From Iodobacter violaceini (lineage in GTDB: Bacteria > Pseudomonadota > Gammaproteobacteria > Burkholderiales > Chitinibacteraceae), in the NCBI RefSeq assembly GCF_011601265.1, contig NZ_JAAOLX010000008.1, positions 1 through 64,000 of the forward strand: a stretch of 64,000 nucleotides of DNA. The letters run 5' to 3'. This document shows positions 36,524-45,199 of this stretch, in pieces (within the stretch, counting starts at the first letter, position 1; the number at the start of each line of letters is the position of its first letter). Below the pieces are notes generated by a model that saw nothing but the letters and a program-made list of their open reading frames with translations, was not told the DNA's origin and did no database searches. A program made the translations under genes and the position numbers.

Positions 36524-38039
36524 ATCTTTCACCCAACGCGCCACCCGCTGGTTTCAGCCGCTGCTGGTCTCGATGTTGCTGAGCCTGCCTGCCCATGCGG
36601 CCAGCAACCTGCAGGATTTTCAAAGCCATATCAACGAGCTGATCAGCATCCGCTCTGAGGCTTATCGCTTTGCCGAGCTGCACCAGATCATCAGCAGCAG
36701 CGACACGCCTAAATTAAACCGCCAGCAAAGCGAGCAATTGCGCAGCATTATTCAACGCTATCTGGCTGCACGCGCACTTTTAATGCCCGAGGTAGAGCGC
36801 GTGGCACCCTGCTTTTCGCTCACCTCGCCAATACGCCTGAATATTCAGAGGCCAAGTACCGCAGGCCTGCCCGAGCTTTGCAATACCGCGCGCAGATGGG
36901 CCCCCTCGCTGAATCCCTATGATGAAGTGGGCAAAAACACCCTGCTGGATATCGAACGCGGGCTGGCGGCCGCACTGGTGCTGATGGACAGCTACCAGAT
37001 TGCCATTGAGCCCTATGCGCAGAATTCTGAAATCCGCTATTTGCTGAATTACGATGTCAGAAACACCGTACAGATTGATCAGTTGATCCACCAGTACCGC
37101 TCTGGCGATGTGCATGCTCAATTGCGCCTTGCCAGTGATTTAGTCGACCAGTATTTTAAAATCCAGCGCGAAAGCGGCCTTACCCCCAATGCCACCGAGC
37201 AATATCTGTATACGCTCAGCCAAAGCACCATCTGGTATGTTAATCAGCGCAAAACCGCCTGGATCAACCCGCTGCAAATTACCGGCTTTATGCTGGAAGA
37301 CTTTAACCAGCAAAAAAAAGTAGCGATGAATACGCTCAGCTTTGGCTTAAGCCTTGGCTTTGGCCAGATGGTGGGGCTGGTACAAACCCGCAGCGGCAAG
37401 CTGCGCAGCCTGGATAAAAACGCCTTATCTCAGCTTGAAGCAGAAATGAAGCCACTTGATATCCTGCTTGAGAAAACCCCTTTCCGCCTGACCGATAAAA
37501 TGATTCCCGGCCATTACGGCCATATGGCGCTGTGGCTGGGCAGCGAGGCCGAGCTGAAAGAAATCGGCGCATGGGATCTGATTCCCGGCCAGTGGCAGGA
37601 GCAGGTACGCCAGGGCAAGCGGATTGTTGAAGCGCTGCGTTCGGGTGTCACCCTGAGCACCCTTGATCACTTTATGAATATTGATGATCTGCTTGTGCTG
37701 CGCGATCAGCGCCACACCGATAAAGATTACCAGCGCGCTGCCGCACTCACAGCGGTGCAACAGCTGGGTAAAGAATACGATTTTAATTTTGATGTGATGA
37801 CGCACGAGCGCATTGTGTGCTCCGAGCTGGCCTATGTGGTCTTCCCTGATCTGGATTGGCCTCTGGCCCAGACACTGGGCCGTTACACCATCAGCCCGGA
37901 TAACGTTGCCCAGCTCTCCATTGGCGAAGCCCCTATCTTCAGCCCGGTGATTATGTTCCATGATGGCAAGCGTGAGCCGGATCATCTGCAGGAAAAGCTC
38001 CTGGCGCTGATCAGCAAAGGGAAGCAGCAAACAGAGTGA
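36498..38039 (+). CDS. Permuted papain-like (YiiX/NlpC-P60 type) cysteine hydrolase
   Basis: A 513-residue secreted protein with a signal peptide ending AHA (about residue 34). A helical N-terminal region of about 270 residues precedes a circularly permuted NlpC/P60 domain, in which the catalytic histidine (H342, PGHYGHMALWLG) comes before the cysteine (C441, THERIVCSELAYVVF). This order is typical of the YiiX/YebB/LRAT-like group. The substrate may be a peptide, amide or lipid-linked bond. The start at 36498 overlaps the ceramidase-like gene by 26 bases, suggesting a linked function. In-frame starts further upstream lie inside that gene. Confidence 0.78.
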   Translation: MKPRTLLSESFTQRATRWFQPLLVSMLLSLPAHAASNLQDFQSHINELISIRSEAYRFAELHQIISSSDTPKLNRQQSEQLRSIIQRYLAARALLMPEVERVAPCFSLTSPIRLNIQRPSTAGLPELCNTARRWAPSLNPYDEVGKNTLLDIERGLAAALVLMDSYQIAIEPYAQNSEIRYLLNYDVRNTVQIDQLIHQYRSGDVHAQLRLASDLVDQYFKIQRESGLTPNATEQYLYTLSQSTIWYVNQRKTAWINPLQITGFMLEDFNQQKKVAMNTLSFGLSLGFGQMVGLVQTRSGKLRSLDKNALSQLEAEMKPLDILLEKTPFRLTDKMIPGHYGHMALWLGSEAELKEIGAWDLIPGQWQEQVRQGKRIVEALRSGVTLSTLDHFMNIDDLLVLRDQRHTDKDYQRAAALTAVQQLGKEYDFNFDVMTHERIVCSELAYVVFPDLDWPLAQTLGRYTISPDNVAQLSIGEAPIFSPVIMFHDGKREPDHLQEKLLALISKGKQQTE

Positions 38040-38041
38040 AG

Positions 38042-38055
38042 TTGACAATTGTCAT
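38042..38055 (+). promoter_or_regulatory. Palindrome overlapping a TTGACA -35-like box before the GST gene
   Basis: TTGACAATTGTCAT contains the perfect 12-base palindrome TGACAATTGTCA and a consensus -35 hexamer TTGACA. It lies 50-60 bases before the GST start. A repressor binding here could block polymerase; no cognate regulator gene is adjacent. Confidence 0.4.
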
Positions 38056-38104
38056 CAGAACACTGGCAAAATAGCTTTCCCATCTTTTGATTGGTGCTGA
38101 CGTG

Positions 38105-38806
38105 ATGATGACTCTTTACACCTTTGGCCCGGCTTTTGGCTTGCCTGATATGAGCCCCTTCGTAACAAAAACGGAGCTGCTGCTCAAAATGGCGGGCTGC
38201 GATTACCGGTGCCAGACCGGGGGCTATGCCAAAGCCCCAAAAGGAAAGATGCCCTATCTGCAAACAGAAGACAGGGTTATTGATGATTCCACGCTGATTC
38301 GTTTTTACCTGGAACAAAGCCAGCAGATTAACTTTGATGCTGCACTCAGCCCGGCCGAACGCGGTATTGCATGGGCATTTGAAAAAATGCTGGAAGAGCA
38401 TCTTTACTATATCTCGCTCAGAGACCGCTGGGCCATTGATGCCAACTTTAATAAGGGCCCCAGGAAAATTTTCAAACGTATTCCAGCTTTGATCCGTGGC
38501 TTTGTCATCTGGAAAGTACGGCGGAAAATGAATACCAAATTACGCATTCAGGGCATTGCACTGCATAAAGAAACCGATATTATTCAGCTGGCAAAAAAAG
38601 ACCTGGATGCGCTGGCTGATTTTCTGGCCGATAAAACTTATTTAATGGGCGACACACTGTGCGCAGCCGATGCAACGGTTTATGCCTTTATGCGCAGCGC
38701 ACTTTGCCCGCTTTTTGATTCTGCTGCGCACGAATATGCGCTCAGCAAGCCCAATCTGATCGCTTACTGCGATCGCATCAGCAAAAAATTTTATCCTGAA
38801 GGCTAA
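38105..38806 (+). CDS. Glutathione S-transferase family protein
   Basis: A 233-residue soluble protein with a thioredoxin-like N-terminal domain (MSPFVTKTELLLKMAGCDYR, then GKMPYLQTEDRVIDDSTLIRFYL, with the cis-proline motif MPYL and the DDST glutathione-contact turn). A helical C-terminal domain follows, with YLMGDTLCAADATVYAFM. It resembles the metaxin/failed-axon-connections branch of GSTs more than classical detoxifying GSTs. The start is uncertain among TTG 38087, ATG 38105 and ATG 38108. Confidence 0.83.
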   Translation: MMTLYTFGPAFGLPDMSPFVTKTELLLKMAGCDYRCQTGGYAKAPKGKMPYLQTEDRVIDDSTLIRFYLEQSQQINFDAALSPAERGIAWAFEKMLEEHLYYISLRDRWAIDANFNKGPRKIFKRIPALIRGFVIWKVRRKMNTKLRIQGIALHKETDIIQLAKKDLDALADFLADKTYLMGDTLCAADATVYAFMRSALCPLFDSAAHEYALSKPNLIAYCDRISKKFYPEG

Positions 38807-38869
38807 AAATATTGGCGGGCGAAGGGCTTTTGTCCTAAGCTCGCCCTTTTGTATGAATTGGCCTCAACC

Positions 38870-40090
38870 GTGCTGCCCCGTAAACTCTCCCCCGTCTTGC
38901 TTTGCACCCTGCTTGCAGCTTGTGCCAGCGCGCCCATTAGCCCTGCGCCCGTCATCACCCCCGCCCCCGTCAGCGAGCCGGTTGCCTCAGCGCCAATAAC
39001 AGCACCGCCCCCCGCGCCAGCTCCTGTGGCCCCGCCCCCTGTGATTGTTGCCCCGCCTGTACCGGTGGTTAAACAGATCAGCACGCTTGAAGCCCAAACG
39101 CTGGTTGCCAAATTGCTCCCCGCTAAAATCAGCGAGCGTAATGGCTGGAAAAACGACTTAGTGGATGCCTTTACCGCGCTGAAAATTCCTTATACCCCGG
39201 AATATTTTTGCGCCGTTATGGCGGTGATTGAGCAGGAATCCAGCTGGCAAGGCGATCCGACGGTGCCGGGGCTGGGCAAAATCGTCTGGAAGCAGGTTGA
39301 AGAAAAAGCGGGCAAGTACCACATTCCTTTAATCGCCGTGCAAACCGCCCTGCTAAAAAGCTCCCCCGACGGGCGCAGCTATAAAGAACGCATCGATAAG
39401 CTGCAAACCGAAGCGCAAATGAACGCTGTGTTTGAAGATCTGGCCAGCGACGCAAAACGCCTGAATCTGCCTTTTAATATGAGTAATCCCATCCGCACGG
39501 GCGGCCCTATGCAAGTCAGCGTAGAGTTTGCCGAAGGCCATGTGCGCGCCTGGCCCTACCCCTATGCACGCCGCAGCAGCGTCAGAAACGAAGTATTTAC
39601 CCGCAAGGGCGGCGTGTATTTTGGCACCGCCATTCTGCTGCAGTACCCGGCGCCTTACAGCAAAATGATTTATCGCTTTGCCGATTTTAATGCCGGCCGC
39701 TACGCCAGCCGCAATGCCGCTTTTCAGGCCGCGGTGAATAAATTAGCAGGGGATTCAATGGATCTGGATGGTGATTTACTGCGCTATGAAAGAGGCTATG
39801 CCATGAGCCAGAGCAGTGGCACAGAAAAAGCTTTGCAAAAGCTGGGCAGACGCTTAAATCTGAGTAATGAAGAAATTCGCCGTGATCTTTTATTAGAAAA
39901 AGTCACAGGATTCAGCCAGACCGCACTTTACCAGCGGGTATTTAACTTAGCAGGCAACCCAAGCCGCGAAGTTATGCCGCAAATTGATTTGCACAGCCCT
40001 AAAATCACCAGAAAACTCACCACAGAATGGTTTGCCAAGCGCGTAGATGGCCGCTATCAAACCTGCCTGAGCCGTGCCCCGGCAATTTAA
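38870..40090 (+). CDS. DUF1615 family lipoprotein
   Basis: A 406-residue lipoprotein. From the GTG at 38870 it begins MLPRKLSPVLLCTLLAAC with lipobox LAAC (C18); in-frame TTG codons at 38849 and 38858 are alternatives. A Pro/Ala/Val linker (residues about 20-70) spans the periplasm. The C-terminal DUF1615 domain contains FCAVMAVIEQESSW (similar to lytic transglycosylase-like catalytic-glutamate regions), NPIRTGGPMQVSVEFAE and ADFNAGRYASRNAAFQ. A cell-wall role is plausible but unproven. A strong terminator follows. Confidence 0.8.
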   Translation: MLPRKLSPVLLCTLLAACASAPISPAPVITPAPVSEPVASAPITAPPPAPAPVAPPPVIVAPPVPVVKQISTLEAQTLVAKLLPAKISERNGWKNDLVDAFTALKIPYTPEYFCAVMAVIEQESSWQGDPTVPGLGKIVWKQVEEKAGKYHIPLIAVQTALLKSSPDGRSYKERIDKLQTEAQMNAVFEDLASDAKRLNLPFNMSNPIRTGGPMQVSVEFAEGHVRAWPYPYARRSSVRNEVFTRKGGVYFGTAILLQYPAPYSKMIYRFADFNAGRYASRNAAFQAAVNKLAGDSMDLDGDLLRYERGYAMSQSSGTEKALQKLGRRLNLSNEEIRRDLLLEKVTGFSQTALYQRVFNLAGNPSREVMPQIDLHSPKITRKLTTEWFAKRVDGRYQTCLSRAPAI

Positions 40091-40093
40091 CAA

Positions 40094-40124
40094 TAAAAAA
40101 AGCCAGCTGATGCTGGCTTTTTTT
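40094..40124. terminator. Bidirectional intrinsic terminator
   Basis: Stem AAAAAAAGCCAGC / GCTGGCTTTTTTT with a TGAT loop lies directly after the DUF1615 stop. The symmetric A- and T-tracts also serve the small minus-strand ORF at 40142. Confidence 0.92.
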
Positions 40125-40141
40125 ATGCAAGGCAAACGGGC

Positions 40142-40285
40142 TTAAAAGCCCGACCCGGATATCAGCTGAACCGCAGCTGAGGCGGATGCAGGTAAGGCGA
40201 GAGGGAAAAACAGATGGCAGGTAATCACCATCCAAACCACAATCACCACCAGTGAAACCACCAGTTCAAACTTTTCTGAAAACAC
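40142..40285 (-). CDS. Putative 47-residue single-pass membrane protein
   Basis: A short frame from GTG at 40285 preceded by a near-perfect Shine-Dalgarno AGGAGGT five bases upstream. The product, MFSEKFELVVSLVVIVVWM..., has one hydrophobic helix (residues 9-30) after a charged N-terminus, and a short tail ending SGSGF. The stop overlaps a compact hairpin (CGGGCTT-AA-AAGCCCG, 40137-40152) and the shared terminator follows. A Fur-like sequence lies upstream. The strong ribosome site and terminator support a real gene; the family is unknown. Confidence 0.5.
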   Translation of the reverse strand: MFSEKFELVVSLVVIVVWMVITCHLFFPLALPASASAAVQLISGSGF

Positions 40286-40773
40286 GAGGCACCTCCTATC
40301 CATCAGGAAACCCGGCTTCTGCTTTTACCCAACGCTCATTATCATTATGATTTCAAAGGCATTGCCGGCCATCTCATTCTTTCAATCTTTTTTTGCACAT
40401 CATTTTGGGTATTTTCTGAATATTGATTACTCCTGAAACAATCTGTTTCAACCGTATGCCAAAATTTTAGTCCTCTTTATTTATCGAATCCTTAACAAAG
40501 ATCAATTAATTCGTGTAAGTTATATACAAGATAACCCTAAGGCGCTTAGGGGAGAAAAACAATTGCTGCAAGAAATATAACGGGCAGAGAAGCGATAAAG
40601 CCAGTCATTGAAAAAGTGCTGAGTTGCCGCCTTACAAACGCAACACTTACACACAGCATCAATGAACCTTATTAAAATACAACGCATATGCAACAGATTT
40701 TTGTCTTTGCCACGACAATGCTGTCAGCATTCAAAAAAGCATTTACGATGAGGGCTTGTCAGTATGCTGGGGC
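40286..40773. other. Long AT-rich intergenic region before the hybrid kinase gene
   Basis: This stretch of nearly 490 bases has no convincing gene. It contains a small inverted repeat TGAAACA-ATC-TGTTTCA (40434-40450) and a hairpin CCCTAAG-GCG-CTTAGGG (40535-40551). It must contain the promoters for the small minus-strand ORF and for the kinase gene. Confidence 0.5.
40335..40352 (-). promoter_or_regulatory. Weak Fur-box-like sequence upstream of the 47-residue ORF
   Basis: On the minus strand the sequence reads CATAATGATAATGAG, containing two adjacent NATAAT Fur hexamers but lacking a good third. It lies 50-70 bases upstream of the GTG start. This is a weak match. Confidence 0.3.
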
Positions 40774-42912
40774 ATGACGTTGAACAACCTTAAATTTCGT
40801 ACATCTTGCGCCTGTATTGCCATTATCTTATTTGCTGTTTTTTTGCTTATCCTGAATTTTGAGCGTCAGGCACAATTATTAGTCACAGAATTTAACTCCC
40901 CTGCGCAACGTAAAACATTAAAAGAAATACGGTCAGCCAACAAAGAATTCAGCTTTATTGAAAAAGCCATTCAGGATTACGAAGAGCTGCCGGATGCATC
41001 TCATTTACAGAATATAAAATTACAATTTCATATTTTTGCTGAACGCATCGAAAAATATCACAACGGTACATACGCAAGCTTATCTGAAAACAACAGGCTA
41101 TTTCAGGAAAACCTCCCTCCTTTGGTAGAGTGGGTTGAAAAATACAAAACCATATTTAACAAAGAAGAAAAAATAAATATTAATGCACTGCAATTTTCAA
41201 TGAATAAAACAGCCCCACACTTAAGAAAAGTAGTGAGCGCCTTAGATGAAAGAAATAATGAGCTGTTAGAAAATAATAAGAATAAATTTTCTTCAATGAT
41301 TCAATCCAGAGTACTGCTGAATACCCTGCTGTTTTGTCTGATGCTTGGTTTTGCCCTGCTCGCTTTAAAAACCATCTGGCGTAATGAAAAAAATCTGGCG
41401 CAATTAAAAGATGCAGAGCAAAAAGCGCTGGCGGCCAGCGAGACAAAAAGTTTATTTTTAGCCAGCATCAGCCATGAAATGCGTACCCCTCTTACCACTA
41501 TTCTGGGCTACACCGAGCTGATCAAAAACGCAGATGTATTGCCCGAATCAGAAAGCAAATACCTGGATCACATCATTCATTCCAGCCGCCATTTACAAAG
41601 CCTGTTGGGCAATGTTCTGGATATGAGTAAAGTCGAGGCAGGCCATATCTCCTATAACGAAGAAAATCTGAGCCTGCGCGCTTTAATCGTAGAAATTGAA
41701 GCCATATTTCAACCATTAGCACAAAAAAAAGGACTAATACTATCAATCGAAACCGCAGATCCTATTCCGGAGTGTTTATATTTTGACGGTGGGAAATGGC
41801 GACAGATCTTGCTGAATCTGCTTAGCAATGCCATTAAGTTTTCAGATTCAGGAAAAGTCAGTGTGTTTATTTCTATTGAACAAGTAAACGACGGGCCTTT
41901 TCATTTAAAAGCGGTGGTTAAAGATCAGGGAATGGGCATTGATAAAAGCGAATCGGATCTTATTTTTAAGCCTTTTGTTCAAACCCAAAGTGGTTTAAAG
42001 AAAGGAGGCACAGGTTTAGGATTAGTTCTGAGCAAAGAATACGCCCGCCATATGGGCGGTGATTTATCCTTTATCAGCAGCCGTGGTGCTGGCAGTGAAT
42101 TCACCGTCACCGTACAGGTGAAGCAAGGAAAAAACACACCGGCAATGCCGGAATTTAACAAAGCTGATTTATCACATTTACATATTTTGCTGGTAGAAGA
42201 TCAGGCGATTAATCGTGAATTAATGCGTTATATTCTGTGTGATGCCGGGGCGCATATTATTGAAGCAGAAAACGGCTCGATTGCTCTGGATTTACTGCAC
42301 AGAAATCCGCTGATTAATGCTCTGATTATAGACAGAAATATGCCGGAGCCTGATGGCTTACAAACCATCGCTTTAATGCAGGACAATGGGTTTTTCTTAC
42401 CCACTTTAATGGTGAGCGCAGGTTTACCCCCCAGTGAAGAAGAAATGCAGCGGGTTGGATTAAAAGCATGGCTGAGCAAACCATTTCAGGCCCGCGATTT
42501 AGTAAATTCAATTTTCAGGGTTTACCACCATTTAAATGAGCAGGCCCAGCCCACCAGCCCCACAGCCCGCCCATTACAGTTATTTAACCCGGCTGCCCGC
42601 TCACTGCTTGATTTCAGCACAGAGCGTTTTTCAACGCTTTGTCAAAAAGGCCTGATCCGTATTGAAGAGCTATTGCATGAGCTTACAGAAAATAATCTTC
42701 AGCATAACCGTCTTATTGCGCATACAGGCAAAGGGATTGCATTACAAATTGGTGCTGAATCGATTGCCGCACAGCTTGCTGATATTGAAAATACCCATGG
42801 ACAATGTAAAGCAGATCAAATTTCTGAATTAAACTTTTTATTAGTCAATACACGGATCGCCATGCAGCAATACCATTACAGCAGCCCATCTGATCAATCT
42901 GTTTCTTTGTAA
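40774..42912 (+). CDS. Hybrid sensor histidine kinase with REC and HPt domains
   Basis: A 712-residue inner-membrane phosphorelay protein. Transmembrane segments near residues 12-30 and 182-200 bracket a helical periplasmic sensor domain of about 150 residues. The HisKA box SISHEMRTPL carries H234, followed by the ATPase motifs NLLSNAIKFS, DQGMGI and GTGLGL. A receiver domain (ILLVEDQAINREL) has the phospho-acceptor D520 in IIDRNMPEPDG. The C-terminal region has an HPt-like motif IAHTGKGIALQIGAESI with H650. All three phosphorelay sites are thus on one chain. No partner response regulator is encoded nearby. Confidence 0.92.
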   Translation: MTLNNLKFRTSCACIAIILFAVFLLILNFERQAQLLVTEFNSPAQRKTLKEIRSANKEFSFIEKAIQDYEELPDASHLQNIKLQFHIFAERIEKYHNGTYASLSENNRLFQENLPPLVEWVEKYKTIFNKEEKININALQFSMNKTAPHLRKVVSALDERNNELLENNKNKFSSMIQSRVLLNTLLFCLMLGFALLALKTIWRNEKNLAQLKDAEQKALAASETKSLFLASISHEMRTPLTTILGYTELIKNADVLPESESKYLDHIIHSSRHLQSLLGNVLDMSKVEAGHISYNEENLSLRALIVEIEAIFQPLAQKKGLILSIETADPIPECLYFDGGKWRQILLNLLSNAIKFSDSGKVSVFISIEQVNDGPFHLKAVVKDQGMGIDKSESDLIFKPFVQTQSGLKKGGTGLGLVLSKEYARHMGGDLSFISSRGAGSEFTVTVQVKQGKNTPAMPEFNKADLSHLHILLVEDQAINRELMRYILCDAGAHIIEAENGSIALDLLHRNPLINALIIDRNMPEPDGLQTIALMQDNGFFLPTLMVSAGLPPSEEEMQRVGLKAWLSKPFQARDLVNSIFRVYHHLNEQAQPTSPTARPLQLFNPAARSLLDFSTERFSTLCQKGLIRIEELLHELTENNLQHNRLIAHTGKGIALQIGAESIAAQLADIENTHGQCKADQISELNFLLVNTRIAMQQYHYSSPSDQSVSL

Positions 42913-43231
42913 TCTGTGTGTACAAGCCCCATGCACTACTGAAAGATTCCCCCCTAAGCTTTATCCCTGACCCAACAAAAGCCAGGTCGCCCTGTGAATA
43001 ATTAATCGCGCGGCTTTTACCCGCCTCCGCTCAGCTTTTTAATTCCATTTTACTTGCTATTGCTCAGCGATTAATTTAATCTTCAGCTGACTTTTTCTGA
43101 CAGCAATCAATTTAGTAATGTGATTTGCGTATTTATATTTTTAAAATCATAGATAAAAACCCCAATCCCGCTTTATTTTGATGATGAGCATTCAGAATGG
43201 CTTGGTCATTTAAAGTAAGCAAAGGACAAAT
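42913..43231. other. Intergenic region before yiaA
   Basis: About 320 AT-rich bases with no gene, strong palindrome or terminator that I can see. It presumably holds the yiaA promoter; the Shine-Dalgarno AAAGGA lies just before the ATG. Confidence 0.5.
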
Positions 43232-43675
43232 ATGAAAGCAAAACACAGTGGCCCGTCAGGTGCCTTTATTGGTGCATCATGGCTCGCCCTATTTATCGGA
43301 ACGCTGACGTATTCAATCGGCCTCTGGAATGCCACTATGGCACTCAATGAAAAAGGCTATTATTTCACCCTGCTGTTATATGGCTTGTTTGCCGCTATTT
43401 CATTACAAAAATCGGTACGCGACCGCTTAGAAGATATCCCTGTCACCGGGCTTTATTTCGGGCTTTGCTGGGTTTCTATTGGTGCCGCCCTGCTATTGCT
43501 TGCTGCAGGGTTATGGAATGCAACGCTCACCTCCAGCGAAAAAGGCTTTTATGCAATGTCGTATTTGCTGAGCCTGTTTGCGTCGGTTGCCGTGCAAAAA
43601 AATGTACGGGATGTGGCCTTGTTAAAACCAGAATTTGCAGAAACTGAATCAGCAGACCTCAATACTTTCAAATAA
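43232..43675 (+). CDS. yiaA: YiaA-like inner membrane protein (YiaAB two-helix domains)
   Basis: A 147-residue protein with two copies of a two-helix module. Each repeat carries the motif GLWNATM..NEKGYY or GLWNATLTSSEKGFY, followed by a helix and a K(S/N)VRD turn. The length and double repeat match E. coli YiaA (about 145). The function is unknown; a stress-linked role has been proposed for this family. It ends at a very strong terminator. Confidence 0.92.
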   Translation: MKAKHSGPSGAFIGASWLALFIGTLTYSIGLWNATMALNEKGYYFTLLLYGLFAAISLQKSVRDRLEDIPVTGLYFGLCWVSIGAALLLLAAGLWNATLTSSEKGFYAMSYLLSLFASVAVQKNVRDVALLKPEFAETESADLNTFK

Positions 43676-43686
43676 AAATTTCAAAT

Positions 43687-43727
43687 AAAAACAAGCGGTG
43701 GCTGACCTCAGCCACCGCTTGTTTTTG
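43687..43727 (+). terminator. Strong intrinsic terminator after yiaA
   Basis: A 16-base perfect stem (AACAAGCGGTGGCTGA / TCAGCCACCGCTTGTT) with a CC loop is followed by TTTG. Confidence 0.95.
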
Positions 43728-43762
43728 CTTCAACCTCAAGCTATATACACCTCTCTGACTCC

Positions 43763-45190
43763 ATGCTGAAATTCGCTGCCTGCCTTGTACTGACTTTATT
43801 GATCAGCAACCCTTTATATGCAGAAACAGCCTTTCTTTCTGGTACGCCGCTGGATATTCCGGCACCGGCAGATTACCCGCCTGAATGGCGTTACCATTTG
43901 CAGGATGCGCCATTTTTTAACGGCAAAGTCTTTGTCATGCAAGCCGGAAACCCGCAGAACCAAAGCATTGTGCTGGTGCATGGCCTTGGAAACCAGGCCA
44001 GCCGGGACTGGCTGACTCAAATCCCCCGGCTAGCCCGTCATTATCATGTGGTGGCTTTTGATCTGCCAGGATTTGGTTTATCGGGCAATAATGTGGAGCG
44101 GCTTTCGCCCGCCCATTATGGCCAGCTGATTGATGCTTTAATTCAGCAATACACAGCTGATCAGCGCGTCATTTTAATTGGACATTCTTTAGGCGCGGCA
44201 ATCAGCTTACGCTATACCTATAATCACCCGGAAAAAGTCAGCCATCTGGTACTGATTGATGCAGCAGGTATTTTGCAAAAAACGGTTTATTTAGATTATT
44301 TAAGCAAACTTAATTTTGAGCGGGCAGAAAGCAATTTACCCAATATGCTCATTAATTTTGCCACACGCAAAGTAAACCGCTTACGCTCCAGCCTGATTGA
44401 AACAGCAGACGATGTATTGCCCGATCCTGGCAGCCTGCTGCATAACGCCCCGGTCAGGGAGCATCTTTTTAAAAATATGCACACTTTTAATGCAGCGCTT
44501 TCCCTGCTGGACGAAGATTTCACAGAGGCAATCAGCCATACCCAAACCCCAACCGATATTTTCTGGGGAATGAACGATCCTGTTGCGCCGCTCAGAACCG
44601 CTTATTTACTGGCCGGCCGCATGCCTGTTGCCCGATTAAGCCTGTTTGACAACACAGGCCATGTCCCTATGGCAGAGCGCCCGGATGAATTTGCCGAGCG
44701 CCTGAACAACGCGCTCACGACGCCTGTTCCGGAAAAGACCACCTGGCCTGCAGCCAGCATCAGCAGCCGGAATCATCTTTGCAATAAAAGTAATCATCAG
44801 CGCTTAACCGGTGCTTATGACCGTATTGAGCTGAACGGCTGCAAACAGGTGTACTTGCATAATCTCAGCGCCCGCTCTTTGCTGATCAGCGATTCCAGCG
44901 TGTGGCTGGATAATGTGCAGATCAGCAGCCCGGATGCGGCGGTGATCAGCAACCGCTCGCAGATTACCGCCACCAACAGCCGCATAGAGGGCCAGCCGGC
45001 GCTGTCTGTTGATTCTGGCAATCTGGATTTTGCAGGCGTCTCTGTTCACAGCCAAACGATGCCGATTCAGGCGCGCGGGCGCAGCAAATTGTATTTTTCA
45101 GTCAGTGATATGAATATGGGCGGAATACAGCGCGTGCTGCATAAAAAAATCAATATCAGCGCAAAAGACTATCAGGCACTGCCAGAGTAA
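43763..45190 (+). CDS. Secreted alpha/beta hydrolase with C-terminal beta-helix-like domain
   Basis: A 475-residue protein with a signal peptide ending LYA. The N-terminal 315 residues form an alpha/beta hydrolase: oxyanion region LVHGLG, nucleophile S142 in GHSLG, acid D272 in GMNDPVAP and H300 in DNTGHVPMAERP. This resembles esterases and lipases of the abhydrolase_1 group. Residues about 330-475 are different: short repeated strands (YDRIELNGCKQVYLHNLSARSLLISDSSVWLDNVQISSPDAAVISNRSQI) look like rungs of a right-handed beta-helix. The fusion is uncommon and the substrate is unknown. Confidence 0.85.
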   Translation: MLKFAACLVLTLLISNPLYAETAFLSGTPLDIPAPADYPPEWRYHLQDAPFFNGKVFVMQAGNPQNQSIVLVHGLGNQASRDWLTQIPRLARHYHVVAFDLPGFGLSGNNVERLSPAHYGQLIDALIQQYTADQRVILIGHSLGAAISLRYTYNHPEKVSHLVLIDAAGILQKTVYLDYLSKLNFERAESNLPNMLINFATRKVNRLRSSLIETADDVLPDPGSLLHNAPVREHLFKNMHTFNAALSLLDEDFTEAISHTQTPTDIFWGMNDPVAPLRTAYLLAGRMPVARLSLFDNTGHVPMAERPDEFAERLNNALTTPVPEKTTWPAASISSRNHLCNKSNHQRLTGAYDRIELNGCKQVYLHNLSARSLLISDSSVWLDNVQISSPDAAVISNRSQITATNSRIEGQPALSVDSGNLDFAGVSVHSQTMPIQARGRSKLYFSVSDMNMGGIQRVLHKKINISAKDYQALPE

Positions 45191-45199
45191 GCATCGGGG

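Noticed and set aside
38803-39111. A glycine-rich 102-codon frame on the minus strand.
   Set aside because: It is the reverse complement of the Pro/Ala linker of the DUF1615 lipoprotein.
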